DNA of 38,649 bases from a virus, in the IMG/VR virus record IMGVR_UViG_3300008267_000129, positions 1 to 38,649 of that record, one strand, 5' to 3'. The notes beneath the pieces are model-generated. The model had not been told where the DNA came from. It searched no databases and saw only the letters and a program-made list of their open reading frames with translations. The number at the start of each line of letters is the position of its first letter. Position 1 is the stretch's first letter. Positions 16,401 through 24,543 of this stretch are shown in pieces. A program made the translations under genes and the position numbers.

Positions 16401-16636
16401 TCTCCAAGACAACGACCGATACCAAGCTTATCGTGTCAACTTCCATGTACAGCACGTCCGGCGTTCAGCCCAATAAAGGCAGCGCCCGTACCGTGTTGAT
16501 TCCAAGGGCGTCACAGCGAGCCTCGCAGCTGACCTGCCGAGTCCTGCACAACTTCTCAGGTCAGGAATTCTTCACTCAGGGCATGTCGTTGTCAGTGGCA
16601 CCCTACGGCAGCGAATCCAAGGTGCGCCGTGGCTAA
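13472..16636 (+). CDS. Tail hub/DNA-stabilisation protein (gp10- or tubular B-like)
   Basis: 1054 residues from an ATG immediately after the previous stop, with GGAGG eight bases upstream. The N terminus (LTADGGSLKVAQNLIMDRGNIYRSRRG) matches the 'loaded with minor/major gene names, source-described' opening of podovirus packaged-DNA-stabilisation/tail tubular B proteins. The C-terminal half has repeated beta-propeller-like segments, e.g. LYFSKTGIPEAVP, NYAIRRIASVGTSLFVFKDDG, and SLAKLANFIYCWSNQGVV. Such proteins form the hexameric nozzle that closes the tail and keeps packaged DNA inside. Its large size suggests inserted domains. Family call is moderately sure. Confidence 0.65.
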   Translation: MAQVVSLKAAGLSLTDNELTADGGSLKVAQNLIMDRGNIYRSRRGMPVSSYGYGSALTVDTIVNYATALYAGGVTGTNLNAPLLTYQSALNASYTSVSASSPFTSATYSFGPATPGTPMRMAEANKNLYVSTWQGVQRIDKAGAGAMLAGMARAWDANPVIRVRNEAGNAGTYNTGFLQADSACAYRVVWGYKDRNGAIVLGPPSGRATVRNPKYKTAQIKKDTGLGVSVVDINNPNVTALPDVFPSNGNQSFIANDYIDISPSNAKNSAPTLKTIAATAANNTSNVTAGGGSQLYYTTDANNDTTFTTGYTLSLGMRPVRVSFTVPARFTNPDYAGQFFVRVYRSKLAASADSEPSEEMYLCYETSIFGSPSGSPVSLSFTDLTPDALLGEALYTSPTQEGALQANYMPPVCEDVALFAGSLFFGNTRQIHRFALQILSAGGTGIIAGESFTIGSETYTAVASTATPTSTQFRVFTDASLSQQQQLRLTCQSLVQTINSYSSVVRAYYISGPGEAAGKVMFEAINPGHVYAGNTLSNGFSVKYSATKTCFIPALPSTANSNITGSLARDGSTGLQVLTVASGHGVSAGEYIQVVTTSAAANLTLGLKRVVATTATTLTIYDPYIGAGSAGAAGTYYKATVYSDDEARPHRLYFSKTGIPEAVPLLNYLDIGSSNYAIRRIASVGTSLFVFKDDGIFRVTGYDTSSLQVEAFDPTVKLLAYNSLAKLANFIYCWSNQGVVAVNESGVQVLSRSIDAALLPVVPALVPANSLAAGIGYESERLYLLCLSSGIYVYNLLAQAWTEWTFADVRGGAVDVDSDQLLLWGSNSAAPRLENKARTSADFHDGGGTVGLSSCSDLTLSTYGYYTFTVVVSTQVLRGAKLTLNNGTYAGKSFYATADSVGVVKMMIPKADYNAGIKGSINGGGITAAFTNPVPVRLDWTAQTLENPQLSKHWRELSLFVNNDSFGVIRGQFDSDLSKTTTDTKLIVSTSMYSTSGVQPNKGSARTVLIPRASQRASQLTCRVLHNFSGQEFFTQGMSLSVAPYGSESKVRRG

Positions 16637-17033
16637 GGCTCCCAACATTCGGCGGCTCTTGGTTGAGGACTTTCCCGACCAGGCCGATTGGATTGAGAAG
16701 CTGCTCCAGCCTCTCAATCAGCTGTCCATTACGGTGCAAACGGCGCTCAACAAGGGCATTTCGCTTCGGGACAATGCCGGGGTTGGATACTTGGAGGTCA
16801 CGCTCAATACGGCCGAGAAGTCCGCCTTCCCGTTGGTGATGCGCCACGGGCTGTCTTCCGCATGGGGCCTGCAATTGGTGTATGTTGCAGACACCGGCAA
16901 CGATCCTCCCGAGCTACCGGCCCTGACGGCGCTGTGGGAGGATTTGGGCGACGGACGAGTGCAGGTCAACAACATTCCAGGGCTTGTCACTGGCCGTACC
17001 TACAACCTTCGTTTCCTGGTAATCCCGAGGTAA
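16629..17033 (+). CDS. Small tail-associated protein, unknown function
   Basis: 134 residues from GTG at 16629, overlapping the preceding gene by eight bases, with AAGG upstream. The first 50 residues are helical (FPDQADWIEKLLQPLNQLSITVQTALNKG), the rest beta-rich (GYLEVTLN, WGLQLVYVAD, VTGRTYNLRFLVIPR). The overlap with the tail protein gene and position before the ejection proteins point to a tail structural or attachment role. I cannot name a family with confidence. Confidence 0.6.
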   Translation: MAKAPNIRRLLVEDFPDQADWIEKLLQPLNQLSITVQTALNKGISLRDNAGVGYLEVTLNTAEKSAFPLVMRHGLSSAWGLQLVYVADTGNDPPELPALTALWEDLGDGRVQVNNIPGLVTGRTYNLRFLVIPR

Positions 17034-17036
17034 GCA

Positions 17037-17942
17037 ATGGCCTTCATTCGTCCCGACAGAAAAGGCAACGAGAAGGAAGAGCAGCGGCTTGACGCCAAAG
17101 ATGCTGGCTCAGTCCGGCGGTTTTCCGTTCCGGCCGCCAACGCACGTTTTTCTGCCGGCATGGGTCGCGGACAGCAGGCTCCCAACATGCAGGGCGGTGA
17201 TGGGCAGATGGCCGGCGGCGGAGACTTTGGCCGATACGTCAGCCTTGGTGAATACCTGGGGCAGAACCAGCAGCAGGCGCAGGGGATGGCTAACACGGTT
17301 GGCAACAGCGCCAAGAACGCTGGAGCCAGCGCAGAAAACCAAATCAAGGGCCTGGAGACTACCTACAACCGGAATTCGCGCCTTTCCGACAAGAGCATCT
17401 ACGGCGAAAACGCACGCTCTTCGCCGGGAGCAAGCATTGAGGAGGCAAACGCTGATGGGTATGCCAGCGCCTCCCGTGCGGCGCAGTCGGCCTCCACTCA
17501 GAACGCCAACCTTGGAAGCATGGAGGGCGTCGGAACCAACATGAAGGACGCCTATTCCGCCAAGGGCCACTCTCAGGGCGAGGCCCTGTGGGACGGTGCC
17601 CTGACTCAGCAAGCCGGCGGCGGGCGCTTTGCTCAGCTTTCTAGCAGGTACAACAACATTGGAAACCTGCTCAACGCTGCCAACGAGCGCTCTAAGCAAG
17701 CCTACGCTGGCGTGCAGGCTCGAAATGCAGCCTGGGATGCCGAGCAGGAGAAGAAGAGGAAAGACGCGGAAGATGCGGCTCGCGCAGCCATGGAAAATGA
17801 CCAGCGCAAGGTTGGCATTGACATGCCGGAAGAGCCTGCTCCCTCCACTCCGACTCCGGCAGACCCGCTTCCTGACGACTGGATTCAGAGATTTATTGAC
17901 TCTATCTCTCCAGACAAAAACAAGCCGTACAAGAACTACTAG
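17037..17942 (+). CDS. Putative internal virion/ejection protein A
   Basis: 301 residues; GAGG lies six bases before the ATG. It is rich in Ala, Asn, Gln, Ser and Gly, with a disordered N terminus (MGRGQQAPNMQGGDGQMAGGG) and a charged helical stretch at about residues 215-260 (NERSKQAYAGVQARNAAWDA, EQEKKRKDAEDAARAAME), then a Pro-rich tail. It is the first of four adjacent genes with such composition between tail and lysis genes, where podoviruses encode proteins that leave the capsid with the DNA. The exact role is not shown by any motif. Confidence 0.5.
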   Translation: MAFIRPDRKGNEKEEQRLDAKDAGSVRRFSVPAANARFSAGMGRGQQAPNMQGGDGQMAGGGDFGRYVSLGEYLGQNQQQAQGMANTVGNSAKNAGASAENQIKGLETTYNRNSRLSDKSIYGENARSSPGASIEEANADGYASASRAAQSASTQNANLGSMEGVGTNMKDAYSAKGHSQGEALWDGALTQQAGGGRFAQLSSRYNNIGNLLNAANERSKQAYAGVQARNAAWDAEQEKKRKDAEDAARAAMENDQRKVGIDMPEEPAPSTPTPADPLPDDWIQRFIDSISPDKNKPYKNY

Positions 17943-17957
17943 AAAGGATCGCAAGTC

Positions 17958-18857
17958 ATGGGACTTCAAGACCTTGGCGCAGGCGTTGGAAGCTGGATTG
18001 GCGGGATGCTTGTTGAGGGCGATGCCCGCGAGCTTGAGGATAAGGTACTCCAGTTTCTCCAGCAAAACATGGACGAATACGGGAACATTGACCCAAATGT
18101 TCTCAAAGAAGTTGAGGCCATCACTCAGGGTGGCACGGAATTCGACAAAATTAAGCAAGATCCGTCGCTGCGTGCCGCGCAGATGCAGGCTCTCCAGCAG
18201 ATGCAGCAGGTCGCCAACGAAGGAGGCATGACGGCCATTGACCGTGCTCGCCTCCAGGGAATCAACAACGACATCAACCAGCAGCAGCAGGCTCGCCGTC
18301 AGGCCATGATGACGCAAGCCGCGCAGCGGGGTCAGATGGGCAGCGGCCTTATGTATGCCAACATGCTTGGCTCAGAGCAGGCGGCGGCCGAGGCGGCGGC
18401 ACAGCAGGGATACCAGGTGCAGGCCGAGGCACAGAAGCGGGCGCTCGATGCTATGCAGCGGGCCGGACAGCTTGGCGGCGACATTCGCGGTCAGGACTAC
18501 GGCATTGCCCGCGACCGCGCTGGCGCACAGGACCGCATCAATCAGTACAATGCGGACCTGCGGAACAAGATGAACCAGTACAACATGGACAACCGGCAGC
18601 GGAACTACCAGAACGACATTAGCCTTCGGGACCGCCGCGCTGACGTTCGGGACAAGCAGGGCGCTGTCTACCAGGGACGGGCCGACAACACGCGCCAACA
18701 GGGCCGTGCTGCCGGTTCCGCAATTGGCGGTGGCCTTGGTGCGGCTGGCGACTTTGCGGTTGGAGTTACAACCGGCGTGAATCCCGGAGGTCTTGGCGGC
18801 TTCGGGAAGGGCCTGTACGACAAGGAAGAGGAAAAGAAGAAGAACGGAGGGAAGTAG
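17958..18857 (+). CDS. Putative internal virion/ejection protein B
   Basis: 299 residues; GAAAGGA precedes the ATG. It has Gln/Ala/Arg-rich helices (QQQQARRQAMMTQAAQRGQM, AEAQKRALDAMQRAGQ) resembling ejection proteins of other podoviruses, and a Gly-rich, weakly hydrophobic segment near the C terminus (SAIGGGLGAAGDFAVGVTTG) that could contact membrane. A basic/acidic tail (KEEEKKKNGGK) ends it. It follows protein A by 15 bases and precedes protein C by three, so the genes are coexpressed. Confidence 0.5.
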   Translation: MGLQDLGAGVGSWIGGMLVEGDARELEDKVLQFLQQNMDEYGNIDPNVLKEVEAITQGGTEFDKIKQDPSLRAAQMQALQQMQQVANEGGMTAIDRARLQGINNDINQQQQARRQAMMTQAAQRGQMGSGLMYANMLGSEQAAAEAAAQQGYQVQAEAQKRALDAMQRAGQLGGDIRGQDYGIARDRAGAQDRINQYNADLRNKMNQYNMDNRQRNYQNDISLRDRRADVRDKQGAVYQGRADNTRQQGRAAGSAIGGGLGAAGDFAVGVTTGVNPGGLGGFGKGLYDKEEEKKKNGGK

Positions 18858-18860
18858 GAC

Positions 18861-20630
18861 ATGGCAAAGCGATACGAAACCCTCCAAGACCTCTTGGGGC
18901 TAAACGACGATTATTCCAAGCCGGACTACACGCGCTCTCCAATGGAGGGCGACTTGTACATTCCGGAGGAGCCGTTTACCCGCTCGCAGAACTACATCAT
19001 GGCCCCTCCCGGAACGGAGGAGTCCATGTCCGAGCAGGCCGCCGTGCCTAGCGGACTCAAGACAAAGACCAGGAGCAAGCCTCCTTCGGGGCAGGCCGTG
19101 TTTCGCCAGGGCGCTTTGACGGACCCGGAGGGGACTCTTGGCAAGTACCAAGGAGCCCTGCTCTATGGTCAGTCAGACCCCAACAAGTTTGACATCCTGC
19201 CTCGCGCTGGTTCTCCTGATGTTCCGCAGCAGAAAAGCAAGGCCGAGGTGGTGCCCGTCCCTTCCGTCCGCTCCACCGAGAAGCCGAAACAGGGCGGACC
19301 TCCGCCGCTTCCCGAGGATTTGCTGGAGCGATTGCGTGCAGCACGAAGGGACGACTCCATTAACTTTGGCACTTCCTCATTGGGACGGCTGCTGATGGCT
19401 ACGTCCGCTCAATTTGGGAAGGATAAATCCGCGCCACAGCTGATGCAAAACTACCTGGACTACCAGGCCAAGGGCGACAACGCCAGCGTTGGCACGATGA
19501 AGCTGGAAGAGGAGTTGAAGGAAAACGAGCGCAAGAACGCACGGGATGATGCCGAGGCCACGCTTAAGCGGGTGGAAACCCTCAAGAAGCAAATGGCTGC
19601 GGACGAGGAGCTTTCCACTACGTCCCCCAAGGCCAAGCTGACTCAGCGCCTTGCCACGGAACTTGGCCTGTCTTCGGAGGAAGTCGCCAACATGCCGGCC
19701 GGCATGTACGACGAGGTTGCCAAGCTGCACTCGTCCATCAGCGACCGCACCAACAAGCGGGAAATGGCGGACGCCGCCAATGCCGTTCGGCAGAGCATGG
19801 CCGCTGCCCAGCGGGCAATGACCGTTGCGATTGCCTCTATGAACGAGGCCGGCCGCAACAACAGGGCGGAGCGCGGCAGCGAAGAGCAGATGCTTCGCCT
19901 TAAATTCCAGGCCGAGGAAATGGCGAAGCGCCTCAACATCACCAATGAGGAGGCCATGAAGCGGCTGATGCTCCAGCTTGAGGGCAAGTCCGAATCTGAC
20001 GACAAGAGGATTGCGGCGCAGAAGGAGATTGCCGACAAGCGGATTACCGCACAGCAGGCGACTGCCAAGAAGAAAGAGGAGGCCAAGGCCGCACAGCGCA
20101 TCGAGTCGCAGCGCAAGCGCCTGTCCGACAAGGTGCCAGGCAGCGTGAAGACCGTCACCAGCGCTATCAACGAACTGCGCGCCATCAAGAAGAAGTACGG
20201 CGGCTACCCTGGCGTTGGCTCGCTGCGTGGCGCTTTCCCCGCAATGTCCAAGGAGGCCAAGCATGTCCGCCAGCTTTCAGAGCAGATTGCGACCAAGTGG
20301 AGGCATGACATTTACGGAGCCAGCCTTACTGGCTACGAGTTGCCTCGCGCCAAGGCCGCGCTTGGGTCCGTGGGGCTTGGAAGCAGCGAGGGCGAGTTTG
20401 AAGACGGTCTGACGTACCTCGAAAACACCAACACGGACCATCTCAACACTACCTTTGCTGGTATTGGCGACGACGTAGTGCTGGGCAAGTGGCAGCATGA
20501 CACCGGCATCTACCTCCCCGGCCACCCGCGCTTTGGAGCATCCGGCGCGGCAACTGAGGCATACTTGCAGTCTCTCAAGGGCGAAAAGAAGGAAGAAGAC
20601 GACCTTGAGGTTGCTCCGCTGGTTCCGTAA
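18861..20630 (+). CDS. Putative internal virion/ejection protein C (coiled coil)
   Basis: 589 residues from an ATG with a strong GGAGGG upstream. The N-terminal 200 residues are Pro/Lys-rich and probably flexible. Residues about 215-430 are a long, highly charged helical region with heptad character (ELKENERKNARDDAEATLKR, IAAQKEIADKRITAQQATAK). The C-terminal 150 residues look globular (KTVTSAINELRAIKKKYGGY ... GSLRGAFP). The layout suits an internal core or ejection-channel protein. No enzymatic motif was seen. Confidence 0.5.
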   Translation: MAKRYETLQDLLGLNDDYSKPDYTRSPMEGDLYIPEEPFTRSQNYIMAPPGTEESMSEQAAVPSGLKTKTRSKPPSGQAVFRQGALTDPEGTLGKYQGALLYGQSDPNKFDILPRAGSPDVPQQKSKAEVVPVPSVRSTEKPKQGGPPPLPEDLLERLRAARRDDSINFGTSSLGRLLMATSAQFGKDKSAPQLMQNYLDYQAKGDNASVGTMKLEEELKENERKNARDDAEATLKRVETLKKQMAADEELSTTSPKAKLTQRLATELGLSSEEVANMPAGMYDEVAKLHSSISDRTNKREMADAANAVRQSMAAAQRAMTVAIASMNEAGRNNRAERGSEEQMLRLKFQAEEMAKRLNITNEEAMKRLMLQLEGKSESDDKRIAAQKEIADKRITAQQATAKKKEEAKAAQRIESQRKRLSDKVPGSVKTVTSAINELRAIKKKYGGYPGVGSLRGAFPAMSKEAKHVRQLSEQIATKWRHDIYGASLTGYELPRAKAALGSVGLGSSEGEFEDGLTYLENTNTDHLNTTFAGIGDDVVLGKWQHDTGIYLPGHPRFGASGAATEAYLQSLKGEKKEEDDLEVAPLVP

Positions 20631-20642
20631 CTGGAGAACGCA

Positions 20643-23600
20643 ATGGCCGACTTTACCGAAGAAGATATTGCCGAGATGCCGCCTGAGAAGCAGGCCATTG
20701 CTCGCTCCATCCTTGAGGCGCGCAAAAGGGAATCGGCGGGAGACTTCCGTGCGCGTCCCGGCGTTGCCCTTAAGCCGTTTAGCGTGGCCGAAGAGCAGGC
20801 TGCGGCAGAAGCCAAGCGTCCTGGCTTTTTCGACAAGAATGGGGCCCTAGACGCTTTCTCCAAGGGCCTTGCGGAGGGCGGATCATTCAATTTTGCCAAT
20901 GAAATTTCAGGCGTTCTTGGCGCGGCTGACGAGGTTGTTCGCTCAATTGGCAGCAAAGACACCGGACAATTCCCCGGAGAGTCTTTCGCTGACCGAATTT
21001 CCAAGCGATACAACATGGAGTCTAACGCCTGGAAGAAAGAGTCGAAGGACGCGCAGGAGGAAAACCCCGAAGCGTTTTTGGTGGGTGACGTTACTGGAAC
21101 CTTTGCGGCACCTATCCCTGGCGCTGGCGCTGCGGCAAACCTTGGAAGCAGGGCCGCCGTTAAGGCCGTTGGAAAGCTTCCAAAAGCGGCCAACTTTAGC
21201 GCCAAGACGCTTGGCAAGACGATGCAGTATGGCGGCATTGCCGGCGAGGGCGCTGCGGCAGGCGCTCTTGGCGGATTTGGCGCTGGCGAGGGGCTGGAAG
21301 GAAGCATTGAAACCGGCTTTTATGGCTTGGGTCTTGGCGGGACCGCCGCACCCTTGCTCCATGCCGGCGGAAGTAAGGCGTGGGATGGCACTAAGAAGCT
21401 GATTGGAGAGACTGGCGACTTTCTCCAGGGAGAGGCGGAGCGGGAGGTGCTTCGCGCTGGCATGGCCAAGGCTGCCCTGCTGAAAATCCCCCGTGAGGAG
21501 CGCCAGCGCATTGCCCGCGACATGCTGAATCTGCGGACGCCAGACGGCAAGTACGTCATTCGCTCGTTCGACAGCGCGGACAACATGATTGACCGGCTGG
21601 AGCCGTTGCTGGAAAGCCTGGGCATTGACGGCGAGAAGCTGCTCAAGATGGGCGACGATGCTATCGCCAAGGAACTTGGCCTCCCCAACAGCGAACTGGA
21701 GACTATTCGCCAGCTTCGGGGGCTCTTCCGGGATGCGGACAATTTCCGCCTTGGCCGAGCCAGGTCCGCATTCGACGAAACCGCTCACGCTGCCGCTGCG
21801 GGAGAAAAGCAGCGCCTCAACAACTGGAACGAGCAGACTAAGCGCGGCAAGGATGCGGAGGTCAGCACCTACAGCGCCATGGACCGCTCCGCCCGCGAGA
21901 AGGATGTAGTCGAGCAGGACGCCTACCGGAAGAGCCTCCAGGCGCTTCACCAGAAGCCTGAGAGCGCCAAGGTGCAGCTGGCAACCCCCGGCGTAGAGTC
22001 CGTGGACAATCGCCTGCGGCGACTCAAGGTTGGTCGGAAATCGCTGATGCAGAAGCTTCGCAACACCATGAAGGGCGCTTGGGCGGAGGCCGACGCCGCC
22101 GCTGCCGGCAAGGAAGCTGCCGAGGGCGCTGCTGGCAAGGCGGAGGCGGCTGCGGCAAAGGCGGAAGGCGAGGCCAAGCCGCTGTCAAAGGCCGAGCAAA
22201 AGAGGCAGCAGGCGGCGCAGGAGGCCGAGGCGGACCTTGCCGACCTTGGCGACGAGGCTGACGAGGTTGTGGATGTGGCTTCGGGCCGACCTCGCGGTGT
22301 CCGCTCCGCGTTTGAGGGCGACCAGGCTCAGAGCATTGTTGAGGCGCTAAAAAACGTTCCGAAAGAGGAGCGCGCAGCCGCCATTCGTGCTCTTGCCAAC
22401 AGGTTTATCAAGACCAACGACCCGATGGTGCGCGACATCCCCTTTAGGTCCGGCAACATCGGAGGGTATGACGAAGAGATACGGCGCATGGTCGAATTGG
22501 GCAGCGGTGACGCAAGGGACGCCACCCGCGACTATGTTTCCACTCGCCGTCAGTGGGGTGATGCCGTTGGCGACCCAAGCTACACCGGCCGTGCGTTGGA
22601 AGAGAACGGAATGCGCCCGATGGTTTGGCCGAACGAGGTCAAGGCCGGCCTTGAAGGTAAGCCGCCCACGCCCCGTGGCGAGCCGGGGGACTTCCCGATT
22701 GAGTACAACATGCCGGACCTTGGCAACAACAGCCAATGGGACGCCGCCTGGACCGAAAACGATAGAATCACCCGTCCCATGAGGGAGGCGGCAAAGGACG
22801 CACCGCGCACTCCCGTTCCTGAACAGCCCAAGTTTGACAGGTATCAGGACCGATACCCGAATGTGCAGGGGCCGGAGGTTGTCACTCCCAAGCAGCCGCT
22901 CCCCATCACCACCGAAGCCAACCTGCTGACTCCGAAGCAGATTGAGGCTCAGTCCGGGGCGTTTGGCGAGCGAAGCGTCCCCAACGTCCAGGTGGAGCCT
23001 GACGCAAGGCTGCTCGACGGCATCGGCCTCGACATCAGGCCTATGCTGTCCGACCTGCGTGGTCGCCTGCAAAACATGACTCGCGCTCCCAACCTCGACT
23101 TGCAGAAGGGCGGCCAGGTTGATGCCCTGCTGTCCAAGTGGGACGACATTGCCGAGAGCGGAGTCACGCTGCGGGAACTGCGGGAGTTGAAGACTGCGGC
23201 AGACAAGGACCTGGGGCCTCTCGCCAAGACCGACATTGACCAAGAGGTTGTCCTTGCCATTCGCGGGGCGATTGACGACTTTGTGGAGAAGGAACTTGGC
23301 AAGGCCACAAATCCAACGGTTCTGTCCAAGTACGGCAACAACAAGCGCAACTACGGCACCATTGCGGAATACCTCAAGGGGCTGGACAACCGCTCTGCCG
23401 GTGACGCCGGCAACAGCCGTTTCTCGCTGACGGACCAGATTCACGGCGGGACAATGGCGGAGGCCGGCCTGACTGGCCTTACGGTTGGTCTTCCCGCAAA
23501 GGACTTGCTGGAGGACGGGCGACCTGGAGCCATGACCGCGCTTGCCGCTGCTCCGGCCGTCATGCTCGCCAACCGCGCCGCTCGCCAGCGCCTCGCCACC

Positions 23601-24008
23601 GGACTTGCGCGTGGCTACGACTCTGCCGGGATGGGGCTCGAAACGCTTTCCGGGAGAATGACTCCGGAGTTCAAGCAAAAGTTTTCGGACTTCTTCCTCA
23701 AGTCTCCAGGTAACACTGTGAGGGCTCCCGGCACCACTCCGCTCAACCTGCACTTGCAGAACGTGGAGGAGCAAAACCGGCGGGAGAAGGAGATTGCGTC
23801 TGCAACACGCAGCAGCAAGGTGCAGGCGGTCCTCTCCAAGAACCCTGGAGCCCTTGGTCCCGTTGGCACGTCTTTGCTGGAGGCCATAAAGCGTGACGCT
23901 GCCGCCGGGAACGAGAACAACGAGGAATTGAAGGCTGCTATCTTCCTCAACAAAGGCAAGCTGCCAAGCGACCAGGAACTCGACAAGCTGCTTGAGGAAT
24001 CCCCGTGA
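20643..24008 (+). CDS. Large internal virion/ejection protein D
   Basis: 1121 residues, GGAGA six bases before the ATG. Residues about 150-250 are Gly/Ala-rich and of glycine-zipper type (GTFAAPIPGAGAAANLG, GGIAGEGAAAGALGGFGAGE), a composition found in membrane-active ejection proteins. Residues about 475-540 are Ala/Glu/Lys-rich coiled coil (DAAAAGKEAAEGAAGKAEAA). The remainder is mixed alpha with no catalytic signature seen; in particular I see no lytic transglycosylase motif. It is probably the main component of the DNA-translocating conduit. The stop overlaps the next start (GTGA). Confidence 0.55.
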   Translation: MADFTEEDIAEMPPEKQAIARSILEARKRESAGDFRARPGVALKPFSVAEEQAAAEAKRPGFFDKNGALDAFSKGLAEGGSFNFANEISGVLGAADEVVRSIGSKDTGQFPGESFADRISKRYNMESNAWKKESKDAQEENPEAFLVGDVTGTFAAPIPGAGAAANLGSRAAVKAVGKLPKAANFSAKTLGKTMQYGGIAGEGAAAGALGGFGAGEGLEGSIETGFYGLGLGGTAAPLLHAGGSKAWDGTKKLIGETGDFLQGEAEREVLRAGMAKAALLKIPREERQRIARDMLNLRTPDGKYVIRSFDSADNMIDRLEPLLESLGIDGEKLLKMGDDAIAKELGLPNSELETIRQLRGLFRDADNFRLGRARSAFDETAHAAAAGEKQRLNNWNEQTKRGKDAEVSTYSAMDRSAREKDVVEQDAYRKSLQALHQKPESAKVQLATPGVESVDNRLRRLKVGRKSLMQKLRNTMKGAWAEADAAAAGKEAAEGAAGKAEAAAAKAEGEAKPLSKAEQKRQQAAQEAEADLADLGDEADEVVDVASGRPRGVRSAFEGDQAQSIVEALKNVPKEERAAAIRALANRFIKTNDPMVRDIPFRSGNIGGYDEEIRRMVELGSGDARDATRDYVSTRRQWGDAVGDPSYTGRALEENGMRPMVWPNEVKAGLEGKPPTPRGEPGDFPIEYNMPDLGNNSQWDAAWTENDRITRPMREAAKDAPRTPVPEQPKFDRYQDRYPNVQGPEVVTPKQPLPITTEANLLTPKQIEAQSGAFGERSVPNVQVEPDARLLDGIGLDIRPMLSDLRGRLQNMTRAPNLDLQKGGQVDALLSKWDDIAESGVTLRELRELKTAADKDLGPLAKTDIDQEVVLAIRGAIDDFVEKELGKATNPTVLSKYGNNKRNYGTIAEYLKGLDNRSAGDAGNSRFSLTDQIHGGTMAEAGLTGLTVGLPAKDLLEDGRPGAMTALAAAPAVMLANRAARQRLATGLARGYDSAGMGLETLSGRMTPEFKQKFSDFFLKSPGNTVRAPGTTPLNLHLQNVEEQNRREKEIASATRSSKVQAVLSKNPGALGPVGTSLLEAIKRDAAAGNENNEELKAAIFLNKGKLPSDQELDKLLEESP

Positions 24009-24283
24009 ACGACATTCTCAGCGACTCTTCTCCCGTGAAGCTTGGCTTTGCACTTACCTTGGCGGCTATGGCCGTTGGGGCGGTGATGACATTCACCAGG
24101 ATGCAGGCACAGGTGGACCGCCACCACGAAGAGATTGAGGCGCTGAACAAGGCGCGGGAAGAGGGCAGGGCTCTCTCGACGCAGCACGAAATCCGCCTCC
24201 GTCGCCTGGAGGATAACTACTCCGCCATCATGCAGTCATTGGGCAAGCTGGAGGCCGGCGTAGACCGGCTTGCCAAGCCCTAG
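24005..24283 (+). CDS. Membrane-anchored coiled-coil protein (holin- or spanin-like)
   Basis: 92 residues from GTG at 24005, overlapping the ejection gene stop by four bases (GTGA). A single membrane span at about 12-31 (KLGFALTLAAMAVGAVMTF) is followed by a charged coiled coil (VDRHHEEIEALNKAREEGRA ... LRRLEDNYSAIMQSLGKLEAG). An N-terminal anchor plus periplasmic coiled coil is the layout of inner-membrane spanins, though this is shorter than lambda Rz (153 residues). It opens the lysis cassette. Its stop (24281-24283) overlaps the stop of the antisense gene that follows. Confidence 0.6.
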   Translation: MNDILSDSSPVKLGFALTLAAMAVGAVMTFTRMQAQVDRHHEEIEALNKAREEGRALSTQHEIRLRRLEDNYSAIMQSLGKLEAGVDRLAKP

Positions 24284-24543
24284 CGGGGGCGGGTTTCGTA
24301 CCGCAACATTCGCTCATTCAGCTGCGCCACCTTGCTGTCGAGGGCCTGCAATTGTTCGGTTTTGGATGCCAGTACATCTGCTGCCTTCGCCGCATCTTTG
24401 GCCGCTGCCGACATGGCCTCTGAATACTCCTTGGCGGCAACCACAACGCCAAAAGCCAAAAAGACGATAGCCTGCGGCCATGCCCTTTCCGGCAAATAAG
24501 CAAGTCCAGCAACGACAAGACAGGCGTGAAGGAGGTTGTTCAT
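24280..24543 (-). CDS. Antisense membrane coiled-coil protein within the lysis cassette
   Basis: An 87-residue minus-strand gene lying exactly between two plus-strand genes. Its ATG (24543-24541) shares CATG with the lysin start, and its stop shares CTAG with the upstream gene's stop. The protein has one or two hydrophobic segments (about 4-17 and 22-37: LLHACLVVAGLAYL, AWPQAIVFLAFGVVVAA), then a coiled coil (SAAAKDAAKAADVLASKTEQ, LQALDSKVAQLNERML), a layout typical of phage holin/spanin-type proteins. No good Shine-Dalgarno lies upstream (only CGGGGC), and no plus-strand alternative in the region looks coding. It could delay lysis, acting as protein or as antisense RNA. Confidence 0.6.
   Translation of the reverse strand: MNNLLHACLVVAGLAYLPERAWPQAIVFLAFGVVVAAKEYSEAMSAAAKDAAKAADVLASKTEQLQALDSKVAQLNERMLRYETRPR

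Noticed and set aside
22347-23774. 475-residue minus-strand frame opposite the large ejection protein
   Set aside because: Shadow of the plus-strand gene; Leu/Val/His/Arg-rich and without a start signal.
24270-24470. 66-residue plus-strand frame opposite the antisense gene
   Set aside because: Ser/Pro/Arg-rich with no ribosome binding site; the minus-strand frame is far more protein-like.
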